From the NCBI RefSeq assembly GCF_014692505.1, contig NZ_JACNYK010000002.1, positions 620,001-684,000 on the forward strand: DNA of 64,000 bases, given 5' to 3'. Positions 1 through 9,201 of this stretch are shown piece after piece. The notes below the pieces were generated by a model. It worked only from the letters and a program-made list of their open reading frames with translations, did not search any database and was not told where the DNA came from. The stretch comes from Sphingobacterium arenae (lineage in GTDB: Bacteria > Bacteroidota > Bacteroidia > Sphingobacteriales > Sphingobacteriaceae). The position numbers and the translations under genes were made by a program. Each line of letters opens with the position of its first letter. The stretch's first letter is position 1.

Positions 1-1212
1 CCATTTATCCAGCGGGGTATCTGCTCGTACTCCCTCGATATCGGAACAACGGAACATCGTGGAAGCACCACACTCATCTTTTTCTACAAACCATACCTGA
101 TCCCTTCTGAACGTATCGTGTGATAGCTGACTCACATCGTGCGTAGCAAATATCAGTTGAGCCTGGTTGCGATTGACATCCGGACGGTGAAAAAGGCGTA
201 TCAAAAACGTCGTAATATCGGGGTGTAGGTTCTTCTCTAACTCATCTACAACCAATACATGCCCTTCTTCGAGTGCTTCGATGATAATACCGCCTAACGC
301 AAATAGGTTTTTGGTGCCCGCAGACTCATCTCGTACATCGAATGCTCTTTGCCCAACTACTTCTCCCTTTTTAAAGACCTTATGATAGGTCTTGATATCA
401 TACTTATATTTATCTAGAAGTTTCCCTTTTACATCGGAAGGAATACTATCCGGAAAATGGAACATATCTGGGTTCGTCTCTTCTGCTGAGACCTCTGATA
501 TCCCCGTATCCAATGCACATATTAAAGCATTAAATTTTCGGGAAAAGCTAGAACTGCTATCCTCTGCTAACCGACGTGCATATAAACGTTTCAAATCTTC
601 TTCTGCCAGTCCATCTAAAATAGGATAAACGCGTAGCTTGCTATCAAAAAAGCGATAGGCGTCCAAAAGTAGCTCTACGTTATTCTCCACTGCTTTGGAT
701 AAAAACAATTGGTTGGGAAGCGTCATCCGTTCGATGGTTTTCTTTCCACCTCGGTAGGTATCCCCAAATTTCATGTCCTTTCTCTTTTCGCGCGTGAAAA
801 GCAAGGATTTATAGTTTCCGTTGAATATGTTCAGTTCTTCGAATTCTATTCCTTTTTTCGTGTAGGAAACCAAGTATTCGTAGTGGTTGTCATTAGAGAT
901 AAAGTCAATTTCAAAGCGAACTGGCCGATCTTGATTATCTTCATCTAATAAAAAGGGCTCATAGGGTTTTAGATCCTTATCCGGTTTAAGATCTGCCGAA
1001 TGTAGAACGAGATATTCTAATGCTCTGAACGCTTTCAGAAATCCGCTTTTGCCAGATGCATTCGCTCCATATATCACCGAAGTAGCCAACAGCTTCTTCT
1101 CCCCTGCTTCGAAATAATTTCCAGTATGCCCCTTCAAAGCGGATTTGGTCATATCGAGTTCGATACGATCGCGCATTGACCTGAAGTTTTCTACTGTAAA
1201 TTTTAATAACAT
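1..1212 (-). CDS. AAA family ATPase (AAA_15/OLD-like), 3' end cut by window edge
   Basis: Reading the minus strand from the ATG at 1212 gives 404 codons without a stop up to the window edge. The protein begins MLLKFTVENFRSMRD, the usual opening of ABC-like AAA_15/AAA_21 ATPases, where an N-terminal beta strand leads to a Walker A motif (GANASGKS, about residues 49-56). A late Walker B (VLVVDELEKNLHP) and a switch histidine in FATHDVSQL complete the ATPase core. These proteins are related to OLD and RecF-type ATPases and often act in phage defence or as partners of a nuclease; no nuclease (Toprim) part is visible because the C-terminus lies outside the window. A purine-rich ribosome binding site (AGAGGAAA) precedes the start. 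It has its own promoter-like element and is separated by 284 bp from the HEPN gene, so it may be a separate unit. The family call is firm; the cellular role is inferred. Confidence 0.85.
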   Translation of the reverse strand, partial: MLLKFTVENFRSMRDRIELDMTKSALKGHTGNYFEAGEKKLLATSVIYGANASGKSGFLKAFRALEYLVLHSADLKPDKDLKPYEPFLLDEDNQDRPVRFEIDFISNDNHYEYLVSYTKKGIEFEELNIFNGNYKSLLFTREKRKDMKFGDTYRGGKKTIERMTLPNQLFLSKAVENNVELLLDAYRFFDSKLRVYPILDGLAEEDLKRLYARRLAEDSSSSFSRKFNALICALDTGISEVSAEETNPDMFHFPDSIPSDVKGKLLDKYKYDIKTYHKVFKKGEVVGQRAFDVRDESAGTKNLFALGGIIIEALEEGHVLVVDELEKNLHPDITTFLIRLFHRPDVNRNQAQLIFATHDVSQLSHDTFRRDQVWFVEKDECGASTMFRCSDIEGVRADTPLDKW

Positions 1213-1233
1213 AAATTTCCTCTTTAATTAGCA

Positions 1234-1241
1234 CAAAGATA
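1234..1241 (-). promoter_or_regulatory. putative -7 element of the AAA ATPase gene
   Basis: On the minus strand this reads TATCTTTG and matches the Bacteroidota -7 consensus TAnnTTTG. It lies 22 bp upstream of the ATG at 1212, leaving a short leader with a purine-rich ribosome binding site. I do not see a clear -33 TTG at the right distance. The rest of 1242-1496 is AT-rich and shows no gene. Confidence 0.35.
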
Positions 1242-1496
1242 GATACAAAATATATATAAACCTATTTTTTACGGAAAATATGTTTTTTTTAACACTATAC
1301 ACCAATAGAAATCAATATGGATGGGAGATTAGCTATCAATATAGTTTGTGTTACACAAATATATTATCAACATAGCGCGTAGGAGTCGGAGAACTGTGAA
1401 ACAAAATCGTAATAAAGGAATTTAAGAGAATATTTATAACCTAATCTACGGAACACATTTATTTAAACAACTGATAATGAACCTTTAGATTCCAAC

Positions 1497-2138
1497 TCAT
1501 TCAGTTCGGAGCTTGTGTAGGCCCGCAGGATCTACTTTTCGAAGTTGCAAGAAAAGTTCACCAATTTTATTGAAGATATCTTCTAAGTCTATCTTCTGGT
1601 CGAGAGGTATGAATTCATCTTTAAATTTGTCAGGGTTCTCATGAATCCCCTTCACATTTTTTGATTTAGAATGAACGAAGTTGTTTCGCCAGCGGATTAA
1701 TTCTTTTAGGGTTTCCATACTGTGATGCCCCACATCCAAACCAGCCCCAAATAACATTCTTGGAATCACAACCCATTTACTGAATGTATCAAGTTTATCC
1801 AGATATTTTTGGGCATAGTTATCTCCCAAGAGGGAAGCTGCCAAATCCCAAATATATGCTTCACAGTACATTGCGAGAAAAACTACCGATTTGATCATCT
1901 CACACGTCAGAGCGTCTTCACCCTCCATTATTTCGTCGTGTCTATACATGATAATGCTTCTATTCCATCCTTCTCCTACAATCTCATAACCAGCAGCAAT
2001 ATCGTCTTCAAGCTGTTTCTTAAGAATTTTCACTTCTCTTTTACTCGCCAATGCAATATCTAGAAAATGGGAATGCACTGATATTCGAGCATAGTGCCTA
2101 ACATTCGACACGTTATCCATATATTCTTTTTTATCCAT
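1497..2138 (-). CDS. HEPN-like protein of unknown specificity
   Basis: This 213-aa protein is mostly helical by composition and matches no named family I can recall. Near its C-terminal third it carries IRWRNNFVHSKSK: Arg151 and His156 form the R-x4-x6-H signature (here RNNFVH) of HEPN RNase domains, preceded by a hydrophobic helix (about 85-105) that could form the other half of the HEPN bundle. HEPN proteins are RNases or nucleotidyl-transferase partners in toxin-antitoxin and abortive-infection systems. It lies 103 bp downstream of the STAND NTPase gene on the same strand, so co-transcription is possible, and an effector or accessory role in that system is a reasonable inference. The motif is short and could be fortuitous; the protein may instead be a non-catalytic HEPN (RiboL-PSP or MAE_28990-like). 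Confidence 0.55.
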   Translation of the reverse strand: MDKKEYMDNVSNVRHYARISVHSHFLDIALASKREVKILKKQLEDDIAAGYEIVGEGWNRSIIMYRHDEIMEGEDALTCEMIKSVVFLAMYCEAYIWDLAASLLGDNYAQKYLDKLDTFSKWVVIPRMLFGAGLDVGHHSMETLKELIRWRNNFVHSKSKNVKGIHENPDKFKDEFIPLDQKIDLEDIFNKIGELFLQLRKVDPAGLHKLRTE

Positions 2139-2241
2139 AAATTTGCTTGATTAAATTGAATATGAAATCATAGTTTATTTTTAAAACTAATTTTAGTGAA
2201 AATTCTCATATTTAGCATAGGCTCATTTCTACCTCCTAAAA

Positions 2242-5200
2242 TTAATTCAATACATCTTCTAGCGCATTTGTTGCTTTCCGTCTGATAGCTGGCAATGCTA
2301 ACATTCTATCAAATATATCTAACGCTCGCCTCCTCTCGCATCTATATTTTAATTGTCCTTGATGTAATTTAGAGTATATAGCTAGAATTAATGTCAATGG
2401 TTCATCGTCTAGGTAAGCTCTTTTCGAAATATCCACATTTTCTGGAATGATCATTTGATCTAACATATTCAGACATTCTAATGGATATTGGCCAGCACAT
2501 TCAGTTAGATATAATAATAAATATCGTGGGTCACGCGTGAAATGTTCCGAAGCGATGTACTTTTTTATAAAAGCAGATAAGTCTTGAAAATACTTCACTT
2601 CGAATTTTCTTAACACAATAGAAGAAATTTGCCCGGATATTTGCTCATATTCGAAAGCCAAACAACGATTGACGACATCTAAAGCACGTTTATTGATACC
2701 GTCTTCATTGATTAAAAATGCCTCCGCCACAGTTAATGCACATTTAGCCGCTTCCTCGCCAAGTAACAGAAAATTATCGTAAATCGAATAATCATTAATT
2801 GATTCCAATAACCAACTGTTAACAAAAAAATAGCTTTTCTCATATAATTCAGGATATTTCAAAATTTCATCAAAATAGAACTGCATCTGACTATGGTAGC
2901 TGTTATTGAAATATTGCGCTGTATCAATTGAATGTTCAAGAATTATTTTTCGCTGGTAACTTATTAATGTTTTAAATATCCCAAAAGACCTTTCAATATT
3001 CCATCTATTTAGATAACCAAGATGAGACATAATCCCACATAAAATTGTATTAGAAGAATTGTTAATAGGATCGACTAGATGTTCGATCATAGAAAAGATC
3101 TCTCCCTCATATTCAGGATAGCTGGTGAGAAAAAATAGGTTATAACATGCAGCTCCCCGAACTGTATTGATAAAATCACTCATAGGGTGATCCGGATTTA
3201 AAACATCTGATTCGGTGGACTGAGTCTTAATCGAAGAAATAAGAAAATCGAATATATGCTCACTAAAAATTTTATTCTCCAATAAATAATCTAAGTTCCA
3301 TATTGTATATTGTCGGTATTCAGGTTTCAGATCTAGCTCGATAAATCGGTGGATTAAATTCGAGACCTTTTCTGGATCGAATTTGCATTTAATCAAACCC
3401 GAAATTCCGTATGAGATATAAGCTTGAGATACATTTTCAGAAAACAACTGTTCAATTAAAGGATAGAAAAGAGTTGGACTTTTAGAAACCCTATTCTCAA
3501 AAACTCTTGCATGCTCTACTAAGCCACCTCTTAAAAATTCTTTGGATTGAAAATTTTCGTCGATAGCCTTCATACTAACAAGCCAACCCTTGTTGTTTAG
3601 TTTATTATAATTTAAATTTGGTAATGGAGGTCCAACGGCACCTCCACGCGAGGAACTTCTATCCAATGATTTATTATGATCCAAATAGCCAAATCTTCTT
3701 TCCAACATCTTAAATTCCAACCACAAATTCTGATCTCTTTTCAATATTTGCTGAGGAAGAGCTTTAATAAATAGATATTTCTTTTTTCCAATTCTGAGAC
3801 TATATTTTTTTTTATCATTTTCTGTACCGATATAAATCTCGTAGGGATGGGAAATTTTGTTTATTATACCAACTACCAATGCATATTGTTCATCATTTAG
3901 CGAGGACACAGTATTTGCAATAAGTTTTCTTAAAGTAAGTTGAAAAAAATCGTCTGGCCCTATAAACCCATTTTTAGATTCTATTGTAACTAATAATTCA
4001 ACAATTTCGTTAGTTGGTCGGTCAATTCGATCTTTTAAAATCTTAGCTATAGTAGTAAGTATTGGAACATAATTACTGGCTTTATGAGTATCGAAAAAAG
4101 TCTGGAAACTTACTGATTCGCAATCCGTATAAAACTTGATCAAATAATAATCCAGCGATTTTTCATCAGCGGCATCTACATACCTATATCGACTATCGTA
4201 AACATGCGAATTTAATAAGGGTGTCGTAATTTTAGGATAAGTTTGGAAATAATTGTATTTAGTCGATTCTAGCATTTCAAGTTGTACACTCAGAAGAAAT
4301 TCACACGTACCCTTAGAATCTATGTTATACAAAACATCGATTAACTTATCATATCTATGATCAAATGTAATTCTTTCCTTTTTATCCCTCTCTTGCAATA
4401 CTACGGGTCTGAGTTTTTTAAAAACAAATTCTATATTCGATCTGGCTATCTTTTTTAAAGTGGTAAAATACCATAGTTCGGTATCTTGGCTATACAGATA
4501 ATAATTTTCAAAATATCTAAGGAGCTCGCTATCCCAATTTTCAATACTGGGAATTAATCCCCTCATCATTTGAGCTTTACTAGGGAAAGCGCTTCTTTCT
4601 ATAAATTCTAGTACCGCGTTCGGGTTATGATTTATATTTTTAGTGAGTAGGTTATAAATTTCTACTTCTTCACCAGCTACCAAGTCATTTTCCAATAAAA
4701 GATCTAGCCATCCTTTTGAATCAACAACTTCCATAAAAAGTGAAGAAAAACTTGGCAGTACATCATCAACCAATAATATTTGCTCTTTCTTAGATGGTAT
4801 TTGAACTCCTCCAAGTTGTGCAATAAACAAGTATTTGATATGAAATCGAATTCTGTCATCTGCAAGAATTTCCTGATAAAGGTTTATGTATTTTTGATGT
4901 TTAGCCTCTCGCAGGTATTCGATAACGGTTTTTACGAGAGAGCGAATATAGAGGCTTTGATCTTCCTCAAGAATATATTTGATTAAATTCCTGTCGGACG
5001 AAACAAACCACCGAGCAAGGTGGTATTCGTAGAATGATTGATGAAAGAAAGATAATTTACTTGAGTTTCTAACTAAAATATTATGAGATAATAAGTACTC
5101 AACCTCCTTTACATATTCAGTTAACTGAGCCTCAGAGATCAAATTTGGGGTAATTTCATACATCTGTTGTACAATAAGATCCAAGCAGTCCTTTATTTGA

Positions 5201-6513
5201 AAGTTTTTATCTGAGAGTACTTGCCTCCAAAGTTCGTCATATATCTTTGATATGGTTATAGTACCATCCTTCTGTATAAGTTGGTTAACGTCGGGAATTT
5301 TAGTAAATAATTCAAAGTTGTAAGGAACAATAAGAAGGCTTGTTAAACGTTTGCTTACATTTTGTATTTTTAAGGTCTTCAAGACAGAATGCACCTCTTC
5401 TTTAGACAGATGGTCTACTTCAATTTTCTTTATGTGACTGCTATCATTGTATCGTTTTAAGTCTGCATCAAATTGCAGATCGTAAGAGCGCGATGATATT
5501 ATAATACGTACATCTTTTAAAGACAATAATTCATCAACAAATCGAATATAAGTGGAAAGATAGGCTCTATCTGACGATAAGGTCTGGGATAATGCGTCCA
5601 ATTGGTCTAGCAAGATGATACAACGTTTTCCGGAGGTCTCAATACCTTTTACTAATTCAGGAAGAGTGGATATTGCCTGAAACAGCAGTTTATATAAATC
5701 ACGTATGTTTTTATCGTAATACTGATCGCATTTTATTCCAAGAACCAAAGTACTCTCAGAATCTTTTAAGATTGAATAGAGATCCTTTAGAATTGTGGAT
5801 TTCCCTATTCCCTTTTTTCCTTTTACAATGAGTATCTTTTCTTCAGGGCTTTCTCCTGGCAAATCACTCCTAACCCATTCTACAATTTTATTTGTCTCCT
5901 TTCTTACAAGATGGGTTGCTTTCTTATCTGAAAAGTAATTCTTTAGATTAGCTAGATGTGTTGAAGCTGATAAAAATTCCGACTCGACATCAACTTTCGG
6001 ATGAATTAATAAATTGTATATCTCAGCTATTTTTTTCCTAATATCTTCATCAAAAACTGTATCATAAAGATTATATTCTTTTAAAGAATCGATTAAATCT
6101 GCTCCGTCATGTAATTCGATGTAACCATCTCCATGTATCTCTTCGTTTCTGTTTTTCCATCCAGCCCACCATTTTTGTTCATCTATACCTAGTTTTGTGG
6201 GTACACATAGCATCCATTTTGAACAGTCGTATTCATTGGAGTTAATGACAGTTTTAAACGAGTCTCTTATCTGCTTTTTTTGAGACTCCCCGATTCCATT
6301 TACAAAGAATTTGCATTGGATGATTGTTATAGGTTCAATTCCCAACTCGCCAATAAAGATATCTACACCACCATCACCAACAACGACCTTTATCCCTTTT
6401 ACATGATTATTTGGATACTTTTTTTTGAATAAAGATTCACAGATATCCTCAAATTTTGTACGGGCTCCCGCTTCAGTATATCTCTTGACCAACCACAGCC
6501 ATTCTTCGTTCAT
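2242..6513 (-). CDS. PD-(D/E)xK nuclease - STAND NTPase fusion, Avs-like
   Basis: This 1423-residue protein has three parts. Residues 1-160 look like an Mrr/restriction-endonuclease fold: a conserved Glu22 helix, GDGGVDIF with Asp51, and IIQCKFF giving Gln66-x-Lys68, i.e. the D...QxK form of the PD-(D/E)xK active site. Residues about 225-500 are a STAND-type NTPase with Walker A GKKGIGKST (232-240) and Walker B CIILLDQLD (298-306). The remaining roughly 900 residues are helix-rich and probably form a repeat-based sensor. This layout (effector nuclease, STAND NTPase, large C-terminal sensor) is that of antiviral Avs/NLR-like proteins, which oligomerise on recognising a phage protein and then cut DNA. 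The gene follows the DUF2075 helicase gene by 27 bp and precedes a HEPN gene. Domain order is seen directly; the antiphage role is inferred. A plain NACHT-type restriction protein is an alternative. Confidence 0.8.
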   Translation of the reverse strand: MNEEWLWLVKRYTEAGARTKFEDICESLFKKKYPNNHVKGIKVVVGDGGVDIFIGELGIEPITIIQCKFFVNGIGESQKKQIRDSFKTVINSNEYDCSKWMLCVPTKLGIDEQKWWAGWKNRNEEIHGDGYIELHDGADLIDSLKEYNLYDTVFDEDIRKKIAEIYNLLIHPKVDVESEFLSASTHLANLKNYFSDKKATHLVRKETNKIVEWVRSDLPGESPEEKILIVKGKKGIGKSTILKDLYSILKDSESTLVLGIKCDQYYDKNIRDLYKLLFQAISTLPELVKGIETSGKRCIILLDQLDALSQTLSSDRAYLSTYIRFVDELLSLKDVRIIISSRSYDLQFDADLKRYNDSSHIKKIEVDHLSKEEVHSVLKTLKIQNVSKRLTSLLIVPYNFELFTKIPDVNQLIQKDGTITISKIYDELWRQVLSDKNFQIKDCLDLIVQQMYEITPNLISEAQLTEYVKEVEYLLSHNILVRNSSKLSFFHQSFYEYHLARWFVSSDRNLIKYILEEDQSLYIRSLVKTVIEYLREAKHQKYINLYQEILADDRIRFHIKYLFIAQLGGVQIPSKKEQILLVDDVLPSFSSLFMEVVDSKGWLDLLLENDLVAGEEVEIYNLLTKNINHNPNAVLEFIERSAFPSKAQMMRGLIPSIENWDSELLRYFENYYLYSQDTELWYFTTLKKIARSNIEFVFKKLRPVVLQERDKKERITFDHRYDKLIDVLYNIDSKGTCEFLLSVQLEMLESTKYNYFQTYPKITTPLLNSHVYDSRYRYVDAADEKSLDYYLIKFYTDCESVSFQTFFDTHKASNYVPILTTIAKILKDRIDRPTNEIVELLVTIESKNGFIGPDDFFQLTLRKLIANTVSSLNDEQYALVVGIINKISHPYEIYIGTENDKKKYSLRIGKKKYLFIKALPQQILKRDQNLWLEFKMLERRFGYLDHNKSLDRSSSRGGAVGPPLPNLNYNKLNNKGWLVSMKAIDENFQSKEFLRGGLVEHARVFENRVSKSPTLFYPLIEQLFSENVSQAYISYGISGLIKCKFDPEKVSNLIHRFIELDLKPEYRQYTIWNLDYLLENKIFSEHIFDFLISSIKTQSTESDVLNPDHPMSDFINTVRGAACYNLFFLTSYPEYEGEIFSMIEHLVDPINNSSNTILCGIMSHLGYLNRWNIERSFGIFKTLISYQRKIILEHSIDTAQYFNNSYHSQMQFYFDEILKYPELYEKSYFFVNSWLLESINDYSIYDNFLLLGEEAAKCALTVAEAFLINEDGINKRALDVVNRCLAFEYEQISGQISSIVLRKFEVKYFQDLSAFIKKYIASEHFTRDPRYLLLYLTECAGQYPLECLNMLDQMIIPENVDISKRAYLDDEPLTLILAIYSKLHQGQLKYRCERRRALDIFDRMLALPAIRRKATNALEDVLN

Positions 6514-6540
6514 AATATAGTCAGTTAATTAAAATATCTA

Positions 6541-8445
6541 TCATCTCCTCACCCTACTCCTAAAATACCGTTCGGTCTCCTTATCCATAAAATACACATA
6601 GCAAGCTTTCATGCCACGACCGAGAAGAACACGATAGGTATTCTTCACCAACTGCACAAAATTTTCGCTTCCTTTAACCTGTCCATCGTGCGAATTTGCA
6701 GGGAATCCCTCCCATTCACCGGTATCCGGGTTATATTTAAGATCGTTACCAAATATGACACCGGCATAATCAAACTCAAACCCCTGTGCGGTATACACAC
6801 AGCCTACCTGATCGATACCTGCCTCGTCATAGGCCCAGTATTGTGATTTGGGAATACCACGGCGCATACCTTGGGTATTCTCGTCCGCATTCCAAGGCCG
6901 TATATAATCGTCCACGACGACATCTTTGTGCAATTCCCCATCGGCATCGGCTTCCTTGGTCCAGGGCCAGCAGAAACCTGCCATCACCCGGCCGGTATAC
7001 CCTTCTGCAACTTTATCGCGGATGGCCTGCTCCAATGCATGCGGACTGTCCATGATACGGAACTCGAAGGCATCTTCCTGCCGCCACTCCGTTGTGGCTG
7101 TCTGCCGGATATGCAGGGTATGATCGATCCACTCGCTGTATTTCTCGGATCCACCATTGCGAAACTGAGATTCCAGGTTGTATTCGTAAACGGTACAGCC
7201 CATCTTTTCGGCCTGCGCACGGATAAAACTCGATGAGCCGATTTCGCCTTTTCGCACGGCTTGATAATCGTCGATAAAGAAAACGCATATGCGGCCCGCG
7301 TGGAGGAGGTCTTCTACTTGCAGCCGGCCCGTTGATTTGGCATAGCGTACCTGCGTTTTCTCGCGAATACGATGTGCCTCGTCCATCAACAGGACATCAA
7401 CTGAGTTTGGCTTTACATCACCGTAAGATAAGAAGTACTTCAGGAGGCTCGTGGAATCCTTGCCCAATATCTTACGCAGCGTCTCGGTAAATGATCTAGA
7501 GCCGGTGGCATAGTGCGCATTGATATCCAGAGCGGTTAGATCGGCCAGCAGCTGTAGCCCTACGACGGATTTCCCGGTGCCTGCTCCTCCTTTGACGATG
7601 ATGGCGTATTTATCTTTTGGCTTGGCTTTTTGAGCCAGCGACATGACCGTATCGTACACAATAAGCTGTTCATCCAGCAGGATATAGTCTCCTTTAGCCT
7701 TTGCCCTGCCAAATAGTTGCAGCTCGCCGTTAAGTTTTTGCTTGATGACATTGGACACCTGTTTGAGCAATTTCTTGGACGGCCGGAGTTTGCTATGCTC
7801 TACTTCGTCGAGGATGCTCATCCCCTCGCCTGCTCCAACGCGGTTGTATATAAAGGCGGTAAGTTCGTCACGGTCGTCTGCTCCATATACGGGAAACCGC
7901 TCTACCGCATCTTGAAAGCGGGTATCGAGCAATATCTGATCGCTGGAGATGCTGTAATTGTGCAGGTAGCTACAGGCGGACAATTGAATGGGTTTCGTTT
8001 CTTGATAGAAGGCGCTGTTGTTCTCTTTGAGGTAGTAGAGATAGTTGCCGACCTGCACGCTGGGGTGAAGGACCTGACGGTTGCCTCCGCCTACCCAGGT
8101 CAGTACGTAATCGCTGTCGTAATCGGTAAAGTTGCACTTTTCCCACTGCTTGAGCTCAATGATCACGGCCTGTTTCTGCTGCTGCTCGTCATGCCCATAG
8201 ATAACCACATCGATCCGTTTGGCGCTAAGGGGGAGTTTATACTCCACCATAACGCCCTGTTCGTTCAGGTTCTGGCGTTCGAGTATATCGGACAGGCGGA
8301 ACAGCGAGTTGCGCCAGGACATGACTTCGTTTTGGGAGGGATTGTACCCAAATTGCAGCAGGAATTGCTCGCGGAGTATGTCGGCAAGCTTGTTCTGGAT
8401 ATTTAATTGTATAAACTCGGTTGCTGACCCGGCGTATAGCTTCAT
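6541..8445 (-). CDS. DUF2075 (Schlafen group 3-like) helicase with N-terminal nuclease-like domain
   Basis: This protein has 634 residues. Residues about 60-105 contain KRIDVVIYG (Asp79) followed by AVIIELKQW (Glu97-x-Lys99), a PD-(D/E)xK-like pattern. From about 280 it is an SF1-type DUF2075 helicase: Walker A GGAGTGKS (286-293), DEAH box in LLMDEAHRIREK (355-358), and late helicase motifs including VGCVYTAQGFEFDYAGVI. DUF2075 proteins are DNA/RNA helicases common in bacterial defence loci. The start codon overlaps the stop of the upstream pyrophosphohydrolase by 4 bp, so the two are translationally coupled, and the STAND gene follows after 27 bp. Two broken copies of this gene lie elsewhere in the window (19624-19674 and 30200-30673). 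Its base composition is richer in G+C than the STAND gene, suggesting a different origin. Confidence 0.88.
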   Translation of the reverse strand: MKLYAGSATEFIQLNIQNKLADILREQFLLQFGYNPSQNEVMSWRNSLFRLSDILERQNLNEQGVMVEYKLPLSAKRIDVVIYGHDEQQQKQAVIIELKQWEKCNFTDYDSDYVLTWVGGGNRQVLHPSVQVGNYLYYLKENNSAFYQETKPIQLSACSYLHNYSISSDQILLDTRFQDAVERFPVYGADDRDELTAFIYNRVGAGEGMSILDEVEHSKLRPSKKLLKQVSNVIKQKLNGELQLFGRAKAKGDYILLDEQLIVYDTVMSLAQKAKPKDKYAIIVKGGAGTGKSVVGLQLLADLTALDINAHYATGSRSFTETLRKILGKDSTSLLKYFLSYGDVKPNSVDVLLMDEAHRIREKTQVRYAKSTGRLQVEDLLHAGRICVFFIDDYQAVRKGEIGSSSFIRAQAEKMGCTVYEYNLESQFRNGGSEKYSEWIDHTLHIRQTATTEWRQEDAFEFRIMDSPHALEQAIRDKVAEGYTGRVMAGFCWPWTKEADADGELHKDVVVDDYIRPWNADENTQGMRRGIPKSQYWAYDEAGIDQVGCVYTAQGFEFDYAGVIFGNDLKYNPDTGEWEGFPANSHDGQVKGSENFVQLVKNTYRVLLGRGMKACYVYFMDKETERYFRSRVRR

Positions 8446-8771
8446 AGTTCGTTGTATTTTTTGGCTGTTCCTTTGGCTTTATCGACGGGATATTTCTCGT
8501 TGTTGCGCTTGATCTTGTCTTCGATGATCTGCTGGATGTCGAGCCCATGTTTATCGGCCAGTAAAAGGGCGTACATCAGCACGTCCGCCAGTTCTTCTTT
8601 CAGCTTTTCGGGATGGGCTTCTTCATTGCCTTTCCAGAGGAATAGTTCCAATAGCTCGGAGGCTTCTATACTGAGGGCTACGGCGAGGTCCTTGGAATTG
8701 TGGAACTGCTGCCAGTCGCGGGCATCGCGAAAGTCCCTGATCTGCTGCAAGAGTTGTTCGATATCTGTCAT
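8442..8771 (-). CDS. MazG-like nucleotide pyrophosphohydrolase
   Basis: This 109-residue protein has the all-alpha NTP pyrophosphohydrolase pattern: SIEASELLELFLW supplies the ExxE metal ligands and EELADVLMYALLLAD the ExxD ligands. It resembles the dCTPase/RS21-C6 group, which hydrolyses (d)NTPs to the monophosphate and pyrophosphate, more than full-length MazG. The C-terminal tail NNEKYPVDKAKGTAKKYNEL is typical of this subgroup. It is the first gene of the minus-strand run 8771-1497 and overlaps the DUF2075 helicase gene by 4 bp. The pairing of these two families is something I recall from other Bacteroidota. A house-cleaning role is the default; nucleotide depletion during infection is possible given the context. 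Confidence 0.88.
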   Translation of the reverse strand: MTDIEQLLQQIRDFRDARDWQQFHNSKDLAVALSIEASELLELFLWKGNEEAHPEKLKEELADVLMYALLLADKHGLDIQQIIEDKIKRNNEKYPVDKAKGTAKKYNEL

Positions 8772-8930
8772 GGTGTGCTTAAAAAACGGCTTGATGGCTA
8801 AATTTACGAATTTTGCGGGAGTATTGGGGGTGAAAATTTACAGAAACATTTTCACTAATATTTCCTACTTTTAAAGAGGTAAAGGAATTTATGAATTATA
8901 TCCAAAATCAACTAAAGAAAATTTCGCTAT

Positions 8931-9191
8931 ATGAAACCAGATAATTTGACTGAATTTACTGATGATCAGTTATTCCAAAAAATGAAAAACATCAAGAATA
9001 ACAAGATAATAAACGCCGTCATCGTTGGAGCCACCGTGGGGATTTTCTTTTTTGGGGTAATGAAAAATGGACTTGGGCTGTCCACGTTTTTTCCTTTAGT
9101 TATAGGATATCTGGTCATTAAAAATTCAGCAGGGGATAAAATTATTGAACAGGAAATCCGTAAAGAAATGCAGTCTAGGAATTTGGTGTAA
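8931..9191 (+). CDS. small membrane protein, unknown function
   Basis: This is an 86-aa protein with a charged N-terminal helix (DNLTEFTDDQLFQKMKNIKNNK), two hydrophobic segments (about 30-45 and 50-65) separated by a Gly-rich turn, and a charged C-terminal tail (GDKIIEQEIRKEMQSRN). This is the look of a small two-helix inner-membrane protein. I do not recognise the family. It is followed after 10 bp by the RraB-domain lipoprotein gene, so the two may be co-transcribed, and it diverges from the defence gene run. Confidence 0.6.
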   Translation: MKPDNLTEFTDDQLFQKMKNIKNNKIINAVIVGATVGIFFFGVMKNGLGLSTFFPLVIGYLVIKNSAGDKIIEQEIRKEMQSRNLV

Positions 9192-9201
9192 AATTTACCG
9201 C

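Noticed and set aside
7717..8406. 229-codon plus-strand frame opposite the DUF2075 helicase
   Set aside because: Fully antisense to a well-supported coding region, with no domain or ribosome binding site.
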